Assembly (NCBI GenBank): GCA_002391675.1
Contig: DGFM01000033.1
Location: 52,622 to 83,287 of the forward strand
Direction: 5' to 3'
DNA length: 30,666 nt
Source of the DNA: Cloacimonetes bacterium UBA3900
Lineage (GTDB): Bacteria; Cloacimonadota; Cloacimonadia; Cloacimonadales; Cloacimonadaceae
Position numbers and translations under genes: made by a program. The notes beneath the pieces were generated by a model that was not told where the DNA came from, made no database searches, and worked only from the letters and a program-made list of their open reading frames with translations. Positions 16,301-22,522 of the stretch are shown here, piece after piece; the first letter of the stretch is position 1, and each line of letters begins with the position of its first letter.

Positions 16301-16811
16301 AGGGAAGAAGGCCTGTTTCACATTGAATATCATTGCCCTGTGCATCCTTAGCTATAAGATTTACACCCCGTGCTGGTTTCCATACTCCATCAAGATTCCC
16401 TTCAACCATGAACCAAGCGTAACCATAACCTCCCTCTGGAATTTCTAAAACACTGGGATTAGGTGCATGAGACACCGAAACAATCCGATAGTCAGAGCAT
16501 AGAGTTGTTTGAGTTTCTAAGATAATTGGAGCAGAAATACCGTAACCACTCACTCCCATGTGGGTTTGGATGTAAAATGGGTTTGAATGCCCAGAGGTTA
16601 ATCCATAATTAGTGTTAGATGCGCCGCCGGTATAAACATAAAGACCACTTGAATACCCGGAGGTTAGGCCATAATTAGTGTTAGATGCGCCGCCGGTATA
16701 AATATGAACTGTGTTCGAGACGCCATATCCAACGTCACGATATTCTTCAGCAACACCGACTGAACAGCTTAAGATAGCTACAAAAGTTAAAAGTAAAAGT
16801 CGACTTCTCAT
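13395..16811 (-). CDS. large secreted surface protein with Fn3 domains, upstream of the DGR target
   Basis: I do not recognise the main body. The start is taken as ATG 16811 because GGAG lies 7 nt upstream; an in-frame ATG at 16850 lacks such a site. The 1138-aa product has a signal peptide (MRSRLLLLTFVAILSCSVGVAEE). It continues with two copies of a 22-aa unit containing YTGGASNTNYGLTSG (about residues 40-85), a long beta-rich region with glycine-rich patches, and an Ig/invasin-like segment near 860-960 (GEIGLSATPDSLLADGSASA). Two Fn3-like domains end it (about 970-1138; LHLNWQELNEPGIIGYRIYY and IRLSWTPASGATSYKVYR). No type IX sorting tail or LPXTG is seen. It ends 15 nt before the DGR target, so the two are probably co-expressed. 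The N-terminal two thirds look more AT-rich than neighbours. Confidence 0.8.
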   Translation of the reverse strand: MRSRLLLLTFVAILSCSVGVAEEYRDVGYGVSNTVHIYTGGASNTNYGLTSGYSSGLYVYTGGASNTNYGLTSGHSNPFYIQTHMGVSGYGISAPIILETQTTLCSDYRIVSVSHAPNPSVLEIPEGGYGYAWFMVEGNLDGVWKPARGVNLIAKDAQGNDIQCETGLLPFGIFTDRVYMHNTGVFGIPIPSTLIGSGSPGDTETITVVSANGLLLAPSNSQSITCQVVPYNYTEEWGYRLYAKGGAGVTGGIATATAFGGGGSGVTVAMDLEGLDPNPNHTAFRIHRRDDFFAGVDAELGPPCLIEVDKVKVAAQASFPYEVVYDFDLDNLDGLESLMAFYLIAEPTILYANSASVVSNLTVRFLSLCFRALVNNNAVNGLGIARISDEAGLDIQGSVDLNVDVLAHIPLGLKMGPSLGAKAHLGSSTKLLPSGEKQNRIFLGGEFETRTNIGPKMVPGFGASSKFFYPRSINDRIFPRVRNVEYEFIHNWDSQLNWESLTLSSKVGSTDPNFRMFDLPGQMEEQKSWLKIEDAALKNYCQQELNTPADLWGIGTAPVYVQANNETMSQDMGNLLNYIYQKQSSNLPVKAKYGFECEDKSSFEFKMDLKFPLIGFPGIVIKLGMGLDATNSRNYHVADGYWVKGYPYFQNMMSNPPDNNIEIGDIIGILWNGITHGDLASELVDLIVTEFRHRVLNRLPWRSQMMETLNDNGSYITLTENSFPTDADSVVFRNWDWGEEPQDNKLNQRQLETVKRYNKQLREIRERAAGMHYGIGGFYRFEAEAEGWNEAPQLTIKYLDSELDGIDESTLKMYWEDEYGDWHLLNSTAVPDSNLVRANIPYFTTYTLAPNLPHGEIGLSATPDSLLADGSASAQVFSGTLYNNDGSIVADGTQYTVLVNRGQLLDADADPELTGLQVVSLGGCLQFTVQADSIPVPIEITVTSVDGYASGFLSLPLYAAALPSTPILLDIQAEHRTLHLNWQELNEPGIIGYRIYYDTDTAGPPYNGTSSEETQNSPVTVGNIGSYTLTGLDNSQAYHIVITALDAYGNESHYSNEMLGQPVLKAITNLAIANEDTGIRLSWTPASGATSYKVYRSPQPLQDISQMQYLGETTDPWWIDQTAGSDIQNFYLIISIGY
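16591..16703 (-). repeat. tandem 66-bp coding repeat (2 copies)
   Basis: Two near-identical segments, offset by 66 bp, each encode YTGGASNTNYGLTSG inside the large surface protein. They are almost the same at DNA level, which points to a recent duplication or ongoing repeat-number change. Confidence 0.75.
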
Positions 16812-16960
16812 GCGTACTCCTTCGTGATAGCCAATAGAGTGACTACCCATAGATGAGCCACAAGTGCTGGTGTAAATACTAAATCATCTTTTTCTTGTCT
16901 GCTTGGGCACATTGCATACCTCGATATTCCTAATCTATTGAAATCTGAAAGGCTGGCTGT

Positions 16961-16988
16961 ATGGTATTTGTTTTGTGATATTTGTCAA
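16961..16988 (-). promoter_or_regulatory. candidate promoter for the surface protein / DGR operon
   Basis: On the - strand TTGACA (16988-16983) and TACCAT (16966-16961, 4 of 6 to TATAAT) are 16 nt apart. They lie about 150 nt upstream of ATG 16811. No other good promoter is seen between the surface protein and the template repeat, which supports a single transcript. Confidence 0.45.
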
Positions 16989-17035
16989 GCACTTTTTTGA
17001 AAAATAGCAACGACGCAAGGAAGTTTGCACCAGTA

Positions 17036-17571
17036 GCGGCGTTCTCTGTTTTGCCGCGTAGCCGGATGCCATCGTTGTTCCCACGGATGTGCACAAATCA
17101 ACACGGATAGGGTAACGAGGGAAATCAGTAATAGTTGGGTGAGGGTGATAGCGGCTTCGTCGCTGTAAAAATCAAACTGCACTTGATTGCGGCGGTTCGG
17201 CGACCGCCGGCTACAAGGGGGTGGTATTACACTTTGGCAAGAAAAGAGGCAATATTTGCCTGTTTCTGTATCGCTATTGTTATCAAGGGGTTACAAGGCT
17301 GGGAAAATCAGATTTTCTTCGCCTGGGCAAGGTCGTCAGGGTATATAGTGAAGGGATGTTTTTGGAAAGTGAGTTTTGGATTCTTCCACGGATACACACG
17401 GATTAACGCGGATGAGGAACCTGCTAGTACGGGTGCTTGCTGTCTATATCTAAAGGTAGCTCAAAACTTGCCGCTTGCCTGTACACACTACCTCCACTTG
17501 TACATCGGCGCTTTGGCAAGCGCCCGTACAAGCGCCCGTACAAGACAGATCGGCGCTAAGGGCGAGCGCCG
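17036..17571. repeat. dispersed GC-rich palindromes with a GCCGGCTAC-like tail
   Basis: At least four hairpins lie here: GCGGC/GCCGC (17036-17057), CGGCGGT/ACCGCCG (17190-17209), GGCGCTT-tggc-AAGCGCC (17507-17524, nearly the same as the hairpin at 10377-10394) and CGGCGCT/AGCGCCG (17551-17571). Three sites (after 17208, 17571 and 17647) are followed by a shared GGCTAC tail. A 12-bp unit, AAGCGCCCGTAC, is tandemly doubled at about 17519-17542. They look like REP-type elements. Confidence 0.7.
17083..17414 (+). repeat. two copies of a CACGGAT-containing motif
   Basis: Segments near 17081-17108 and 17385-17414 share CCACGGAT, then a short gap and ACACGGAT (the second copy adds TTAACGCGGATGA). 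Such strings recur as dispersed relics in several environmental bacterial genomes, from memory. They have no clear function here. Confidence 0.4.
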
Positions 17572-17600
17572 GCTACTGCAGGGAGCGAGGTGGTTCCGGG

Positions 17601-17635
17601 TGCGGCGGTGCGGCTTACGCCGGTACCTTCGGTGC
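17601..17635 (-). repeat. inverted repeat, right copy
   Basis: This 35-bp segment is the reverse complement of 10390-10424 apart from two mismatches. It lies just outside the stop of the Ig-like lipoprotein gene. No transposase or terminal target duplication was found with it. Confidence 0.8.
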
Positions 17636-17649
17636 GCAGCGAGCGCCGG

Positions 17650-18921
17650 CTACAGGGGCATGAAGCTGATCTTGTGATCTTTCTCTAACTTATTGCCGGC
17701 ACTATCGCTGGTTTCCGCCAAGATGATGAGGGTATAGCTGCGGTAGTTGGTCAGCGGGGTGGTGGGCTTTACTTTGCAGGTTTTGGAATCGGCCTTAAGG
17801 ATCTGGATTGGGACTTCCTTATTGCTCTCGGTGGCGATCAACCTGAGCTTGAGGTGCTGCTCGGGGATGATCTCATCAAAGTTTAACTCCAGAGTTGGTT
17901 GCAAGCTGGCTACGCTGGTGCCATTGCGGGGAATGGAGCTTGTGAGAGTGGGCTTTTCGGTGTCCGGCACGGTGCAGCCCATAAAGGCCAGGCTGCTCTC
18001 AGGATTGAGATTGCCTTTGCTATCCTTGAGGTCCTTGAGGGTGAGCCGGTATTGCAGCGTGTCCTGCTCGGCGGTGATGAGGGTGAGCACCTTCTGCGAG
18101 AGCTCGCTGTATCTGATGGCCAAAGTGCCGCCGTCTGAGGAAGCTATCTCCATCTTTCCAATGGAAGCAGGCATCTTGGAGAGATGCACTTCCAGCTGGG
18201 TGTTGCTGATGGGACGGATGTTGCGGATCACCGCTCTGGTGCTGTCCTGGTAAGCCATATTGATGTCGAAGCTGCGGCTTTTGCGCACGTCCACCAATTG
18301 CTCAAAGAAAGGCTCACGGCCATAGTCGTAGCGGCCATTGAGGTCGAGGTCTTGATAGGCGCGCATCCGGTATTCAGCCGGGTTTAGGGCATCGATCAGA
18401 TAGCTGCTGCCGCTGATTTCTTTGTGCAAAACGAGGAGGGAGTCTGCGGAGAAGAGACTCAGGGTGAGGGGCTTGCCCGCATCGCCGGCTTTCTCGTAAG
18501 TAACTTGACCGCTGATGCGGTTTTGGACGGGCTTGCCGCTGAGGAAAACGAAGCTATTGGGTTTGTTCAGGGAGTTTGAGCGTGTGTCTTTGACGCCGCT
18601 GCCCAAGGTGAGATGGTAGACGCAATCGGGCTGCAGCGGCTCCATGATCTTGATATTGAGGGTTCTGCCGCTGTAGCTGACCTTCTTGCTGATGATGGGC
18701 GGGTAAAAGTAGACCCCTTCGGTGAAGCTCTGCTTGTCCATGGCTTTGGAGAAGGTGATCTCGATCTCGCTGCCAAGTTGGCTGTATTCCTCGGGAATGA
18801 TGCTCAGTACTTCCGGCTTTTCCAGGTCGACAGGGCCGCCGGTGGGGTTCCTCTTGCTGCCGCAGCTTGCCATAAAGAGCAAGGCAACGAGCAGCAGGGA
18901 GAGCTTAAAAACCTTGTTCAT
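17650..18921 (-). CDS. lipoprotein with bacterial Ig-like (Big_5) domains
   Basis: This 423-aa protein has a lipoprotein signal (LLFMASCGSKRNPTGGP; Cys about residue 20), so it is probably membrane anchored on the periplasmic side or at the surface. The mature part starts with a Big_5/SbsA-like Ig domain (about 33-130: 'EKPEVLSIIPEE...EITFSKAMD'). A carboxypeptidase-regulatory-like beta segment follows (135-225, RISGQVTYEKAGD), then two more Ig-like regions (about 230-420; PTLTSSIPRNGTSV). Function unknown; structural or surface-binding roles are usual. Its start overlaps the end of riboflavin synthase by 17 nt, so it is the last gene of the hydE-ybaB-recR-ribE run. It ends next to the palindrome-rich region. 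Confidence 0.8.
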   Translation of the reverse strand: MNKVFKLSLLLVALLFMASCGSKRNPTGGPVDLEKPEVLSIIPEEYSQLGSEIEITFSKAMDKQSFTEGVYFYPPIISKKVSYSGRTLNIKIMEPLQPDCVYHLTLGSGVKDTRSNSLNKPNSFVFLSGKPVQNRISGQVTYEKAGDAGKPLTLSLFSADSLLVLHKEISGSSYLIDALNPAEYRMRAYQDLDLNGRYDYGREPFFEQLVDVRKSRSFDINMAYQDSTRAVIRNIRPISNTQLEVHLSKMPASIGKMEIASSDGGTLAIRYSELSQKVLTLITAEQDTLQYRLTLKDLKDSKGNLNPESSLAFMGCTVPDTEKPTLTSSIPRNGTSVASLQPTLELNFDEIIPEQHLKLRLIATESNKEVPIQILKADSKTCKVKPTTPLTNYRSYTLIILAETSDSAGNKLEKDHKISFMPL

Positions 18922-19531
18922 GTAACCACTCCTCGGAGATGGGCTTGAGCTGCTGTTTGCGCAGGATGTACTTGCCCAGGATGTCGTATTCCACGTTGAC
19001 CTTGGCGCCCACGGAGAGCAGGCTGAGGTTGGAATTTTGCAGCGTGTGTCCGATCAAAGCGACGGCAAAGCTGGTCGGGTTCAATTCTGCAAGCGTGAGG
19101 CTGACACCGTTGAGGCAGATAGAGCCTTGCGGCACCAGGAGCTCGGCGTCTTCTTTGGGGTAGTTGAAGTAATGGTAGGGCGTTTGGTCTATCGTTCTGA
19201 TCTGCTTGAGGGTGAGGACGCTGTCCACGTGGCCTTGCACCCAGTGTCCATCCAGCCTGTCCCCCACCCGCAGGGCACGCTCTAAGTTGATCTTTGAGCC
19301 AATCTTCCAGCTTGCGGCGGTGCTTTTCTTGAGGGTTTCCGCCATCAGTTCCACCTCAAAGCTGCTCTTGTCCAAGCTGATCACAGTGAGGCAGATGCCG
19401 TCGCAGGCGATGCTGTTGCCTTCCGTGATATGTTCAAAGCTTGGGGGACGCTGGAGCTTGAGGTAGCGTTTGCCGCCTCTATCATTGAGCGAAATAATGG
19501 GGCCGACGGCTTCGATGATTCCTGTAAACAT
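18905..19531 (-). CDS. ribE: riboflavin synthase alpha chain
   Basis: This enzyme dismutates two 6,7-dimethyl-8-ribityllumazine molecules to riboflavin. The 208-aa protein has two lumazine-binding repeats. The first starts MFTGIIEAVG and has the GNSIACDGICLTV block; the second has GDRLDGHWVQGHVD and GSICLNGVSLTL. Length is typical of the family. It starts 6 nt after recR ends and overlaps the next gene by 17 nt. No other riboflavin gene is in the window and no FMN riboswitch is seen upstream, which fits an internal operon position. Confidence 0.96.
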   Translation of the reverse strand: MFTGIIEAVGPIISLNDRGGKRYLKLQRPPSFEHITEGNSIACDGICLTVISLDKSSFEVELMAETLKKSTAASWKIGSKINLERALRVGDRLDGHWVQGHVDSVLTLKQIRTIDQTPYHYFNYPKEDAELLVPQGSICLNGVSLTLAELNPTSFAVALIGHTLQNSNLSLLSVGAKVNVEYDILGKYILRKQQLKPISEEWLHEQGF

Positions 19532-19537
19532 GGCTCT

Positions 19538-20134
19538 TTATGCGGGGAAGCGTCTTTTGAATGCGTTGGCAAGGGTGAGGGTGCCGGAGTATTCCAGATC
19601 GCCTCCGAAGGGCAGGCCTACGGAGAGTCTGGTGATGTTGAGCTCGTGATCCTGGAGCAGTTCGGTGAGGTAGTGGATGGTGGCTTCGCCTTCTGCGCTG
19701 GGTTTGAGGGCCAGGATCAGCTCTTCCGGCTGCAGCTCTTCAATGCGCTTGAGCAAGCCGGGGATGCCGAGTGCGTCGGGCCCATAGCCATCCAGAGGTG
19801 AAAGCAGGTGGCCCAGGACGTAGTATCTGCCGCGGTATTCGTTCATGCTTTCCAGGGTAAAGACGTCGCTATGGCTTTCGACGACGCAGAGCTGGGAGTC
19901 GTCTCGCTCTGGCGAAGTGCACAAGGTGCAGGGGTTTACCTCTGTGAGCATACAGCAGGTGGAGCAGGTGGTATAGCTCTGGACAGCATTTTGGATGGCA
20001 GTGGAGAGCTCCAGGGCCTTCTCTTTGGGGATGCTCAACAGATGCCAGGCAAGCCGCTGCGCCGTTTTCCTGCCTATGCCGGGCAGCGAGCTGAACTTGG
20101 CTACGAGTTCGTCAAAACGTGGTGATTTGAGCAT
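19538..20134 (-). CDS. recR: recombination mediator protein RecR
   Basis: RecR works with RecO/RecF to load RecA at single-strand gaps. The 198-aa protein has an N-terminal helix-hairpin-helix (FSSLPGIGRKTAQRLAWHLL), a four-Cys zinc finger (CSTCCMLTEVNPCTLC), and a Toprim domain (VVESHSDVFTLESMNEYRG and following, with ILALKPSAEGEATIHYL). Length is normal. It starts 3 nt after ybaB ends, the widely conserved ybaB-recR pair. The dnaX gene that often precedes this pair is not here; hydE is. Confidence 0.97.
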   Translation of the reverse strand: MLKSPRFDELVAKFSSLPGIGRKTAQRLAWHLLSIPKEKALELSTAIQNAVQSYTTCSTCCMLTEVNPCTLCTSPERDDSQLCVVESHSDVFTLESMNEYRGRYYVLGHLLSPLDGYGPDALGIPGLLKRIEELQPEELILALKPSAEGEATIHYLTELLQDHELNITRLSVGLPFGGDLEYSGTLTLANAFKRRFPA

Positions 20135-20137
20135 GAA

Positions 20138-20461
20138 TTAGAACAACCCGGGGATCTTCATCCCGCCGGTGATGCCTTGCATCATTTCACTGGAGGCTTC
20201 GTTTACCTTGGATTGAACTTCGCCAAAGGCTGCCATGATCAGGTCTTCCAGCATTTCCACATCATCAGAATCCACCACTTCGGGCTCTATCTTGATGCTG
20301 AGCAGCTGGCCTGTGCCATTCATTTTCACTATCACCATTCCGCCACCTGCAGAAGCCTCAAACACCTTCTCTTCCAGTGCCTTCTGTTGGTTTTCCATTG
20401 CCTGTTGCATCTGCCTGGCCTTTTTCATCAGGTCTTGCATATTCTTTCCGCCTTGAAACAT
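20138..20461 (-). CDS. ybaB: YbaB/EbfC family nucleoid-associated protein
   Basis: This small DNA-binding protein forms a dimer with a helical tweezers shape and coats the nucleoid. The start is taken at ATG 20461 (MFQGGKNMQDLMKKARQMQQ) because GGAG lies 9 nt upstream; a longer open frame to 20533 would run back into hydE. The 107-aa product has the typical long Gln/Met-rich first helix, the conserved GGGMVIVKMNG core, and DDVEMLEDLI. It sits between hydE and recR. Confidence 0.95.
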   Translation of the reverse strand: MFQGGKNMQDLMKKARQMQQAMENQQKALEEKVFEASAGGGMVIVKMNGTGQLLSIKIEPEVVDSDDVEMLEDLIMAAFGEVQSKVNEASSEMMQGITGGMKIPGLF

Positions 20462-20475
20462 GGGTATATACTCCT

Positions 20476-21549
20476 TTATAATGTCTTTACTTGTTGATTG
20501 GTTCTTTTGAAGAAGTGAGCCGAATCGCCCCACTCTCCATAAGCCACGGTTTCGCCCATGGCTGTGATTGTGTCTTCGAGACTCTGCATCGTCTCGGTTG
20601 CATTCTCGTTCAGGTTTGGCTTGCCCTCATAGAGCTGGTAGCCCTCTCTGAATTTGGTATCTGTGACGTTTGGCATGATGATATTTGCACCCGCCAAGAG
20701 CCCCAGCTCGCGTCCATCGCTCTTGAGAGCCTGCAGAGCGGTGGTGGAGGCGATATTGATGTCCCTGAGGAAGATGCGGCAGACGGCGATCATCTTGAGG
20801 CCGAGTTGCAGGGCGTGGGCTTCATCAAAGCCGCTCACCAGGTGCCCAAAGGGCGTGTCTTTGTGCGGGATGAAGGGCCCCATACCGATCATATCGACGT
20901 CTATATCATAGAAAAACAGCACGTCGTTGGCGAGGTCTGCGAGAGTCTGTCCCGGCAGGCCCATCATCACACCCGTTCCCACCTGATAGCCCACTTCTTT
21001 GAGGTAGCCGAGGCTTTTCACCCTGTTTTCAAAGGAGTGGCCCTGGGGATGCAACTGCTTGTAAAGCTCGGGATTGGCAGTCTCTACCCTGAGGAGGTAA
21101 CGGTGGGCGCCGGCATCCAGCCACTGCTGATACACCTCTTTGCTCTGCTCGCCAAAAGAGAGTGTGATGCCCAGCTTGCCGTCGCTCACGTCCTTGATGG
21201 CGTAGACGAGGTCTGTGATCTGGTCTGTCCAGGCTTTGTTGCTGCGCTCGCCTCCTTGCAGGACGATGGAGCCATAGCCTTGTTCGTAGCACCAGCGCGC
21301 TTCTTTGACCACTTCTTCGTGGGAAACGGTGTAGCGCTTCACGTTGGTGTTGCTGCTGCGAATGCCGCAGTAGTAGCAGTCTTTGGAGCAGATATTGCTG
21401 AGCTCGATGATGCCCCGAAACCATACTTTGGTGCCGATGTACTGCCTTTTGACTTCGTAAGCTCGCTTGAACAGCGCATCCAGCTCCGCTGCATCCGTGA
21501 TCGAGAGCAGCTCCAGGAGCTCAGAGTGTGAGGGCCGCGGGAATCTCAT
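20476..21549 (-). CDS. hydE: [FeFe] hydrogenase H-cluster maturation radical SAM protein
   Basis: HydE is a radical SAM enzyme that helps build the dithiomethylamine/CO/CN-bearing H-cluster of [FeFe] hydrogenases. The 357-aa protein has the radical SAM cluster motif CSKDCYYC (Cys 54, 58, 61), the GGERSNKAW block and the HydE-type MMGLPGQT and GMGPFIPHKDTPF blocks. The start ATG 21549 overlaps the Sel1-protein stop (ATGA), better supported than the GTG at 21561. Biotin synthase is its close relative, but the sequence is HydE-like. HydF, HydG and the hydrogenase are not in the window. Confidence 0.9.
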   Translation of the reverse strand: MRFPRPSHSELLELLSITDAAELDALFKRAYEVKRQYIGTKVWFRGIIELSNICSKDCYYCGIRSSNTNVKRYTVSHEEVVKEARWCYEQGYGSIVLQGGERSNKAWTDQITDLVYAIKDVSDGKLGITLSFGEQSKEVYQQWLDAGAHRYLLRVETANPELYKQLHPQGHSFENRVKSLGYLKEVGYQVGTGVMMGLPGQTLADLANDVLFFYDIDVDMIGMGPFIPHKDTPFGHLVSGFDEAHALQLGLKMIAVCRIFLRDINIASTTALQALKSDGRELGLLAGANIIMPNVTDTKFREGYQLYEGKPNLNENATETMQSLEDTITAMGETVAYGEWGDSAHFFKRTNQQVKTL

Positions 21550-22394
21550 CTGCCCAACCACTCGTCCCTGATCTTGTCTGCCTCCTCCCTGTGCACGATG
21601 GAAAGCTCGGCTGCGGTATCATCTACGTATTTCTGGAAGGCTGCTTTCTGAGCGTCGTCGGCAAAGTGTACGGCCAGTTGGTACATAGCGTTGGCGCGGA
21701 TGAAGTTTGTCTTTGTGCCCTGGCCTGTGTGATAGCAATAGCCGAGGTTGTAGAGAGCGGAAGCGTTGTTGGAAGCAGCCGCTTTGGTAAAGAATTTGAA
21801 GGCTTTATTGGCGTCTTGTTTCACGCCTTCGCCATCGAGATAACATTCGCCCACGGCAACCAATGCAGGGACGTAGTCTTTTGCTGCTGCGAGGCTGTAG
21901 TATTCGAAGGCAACAGCGTGGTCTTCTTCGGTGCCCAGGCCATAAAAGTACTTGTTGCCAACCTCATAGGCGCTTTCAATATCAAGCTGCTGGGCTGCCA
22001 TCAGGAACCACTGGAAGGCCTTGTCCGCATCGTTTCCACTGCCGGCATAGTAAGTACCCAGGTACTTCTGCGCCTCGAGATGGCCGCTTTGACCGGCTTT
22101 GGTAAACCATTGGACAGCTTCTTCAATATCGTGGGAGTAAGAGGTGCCCATTATATATTGAGCTTCGGTGTGCCCACCCTTTGCGGCTTCACGCATCCAG
22201 CGCATAGCCTCGGTGATGTCTTCTTCCACGCCTATTCCTTCGGCATAGTAGCCTGCCATCTGAAACTGGGCTTCGACGTCGCCACCTTTAGCCTTGTTCA
22301 GGAGTTCCTTAAGTGTTTCAAAATCAGGGCCTTCAGCCATCAAGAAGCCAAAAGCCAGGGCCAGTGTGATCAGCGATATAATGTGTTTTCTCAC
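21546..22394 (-). CDS. secreted Sel1-like repeat protein
   Basis: This 282-aa protein has a signal peptide (MRKHIISLITLALAFGFLMAEG). It then carries about six tandem Sel1-type (TPR-like) repeats of roughly 36 residues (for example AEAQFQMAGYYAEGIGVEED, SALYNLGYCYHTGQGTKTN). Sel1 proteins usually act as protein-interaction scaffolds. It is probably periplasmic. The stop overlaps the hydE start, so this is the first gene of a six-gene run. An AGGAG-like site precedes the start. Confidence 0.85.
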   Translation of the reverse strand: MRKHIISLITLALAFGFLMAEGPDFETLKELLNKAKGGDVEAQFQMAGYYAEGIGVEEDITEAMRWMREAAKGGHTEAQYIMGTSYSHDIEEAVQWFTKAGQSGHLEAQKYLGTYYAGSGNDADKAFQWFLMAAQQLDIESAYEVGNKYFYGLGTEEDHAVAFEYYSLAAAKDYVPALVAVGECYLDGEGVKQDANKAFKFFTKAAASNNASALYNLGYCYHTGQGTKTNFIRANAMYQLAVHFADDAQKAAFQKYVDDTAAELSIVHREEADKIRDEWLGR

Positions 22395-22522
22395 GTCCTG
22401 CTCCTTTATTCATTGTTGATGACACAACCAAACTCTGGAAGCGGCAATTGTGTCAATCTCAAATATAAGCGTAGTCGCCATTTTGGCAAGTGTAATAGTG
22501 TGTAATCCCATCTTGGCGGCCC

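Larger units (their letters stand above)
16812..17649. other. 838-bp non-coding region rich in palindromes
   Basis: No gene is supported, although a few open frames exist on both strands; all lack family-like sequence or cross the palindromes. The region holds the candidate promoter of the DGR operon (16961-16988), GC-rich hairpins, two copies of a CACGGAT-type motif and the right copy of the bracketing inverted repeat. It separates the DGR island from the Ig-like lipoprotein gene, which ends at 17650. Confidence 0.7.

Noticed and set aside
16985..17182. 65-codon - strand open frame upstream of the surface protein.
   Set aside because: It ends inside the candidate -35 region, spans a hairpin and resembles no known family.
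10390..17635. The bracketing inverted repeat as ends of a transposon.
   Set aside because: No transposase, no target-site duplication seen, and similar hairpins occur inside the flanks.
17135..17677. 180-codon + strand open frame in the palindrome region.
   Set aside because: It crosses several palindromes and the lipoprotein gene end, has low-complexity composition and no clear ribosome site.
22428..22456. TTGACA upstream of the Sel1-protein operon as a promoter.
   Set aside because: The -35 is perfect, but no -10-like hexamer lies at 15-19 nt, so it is left uncalled.
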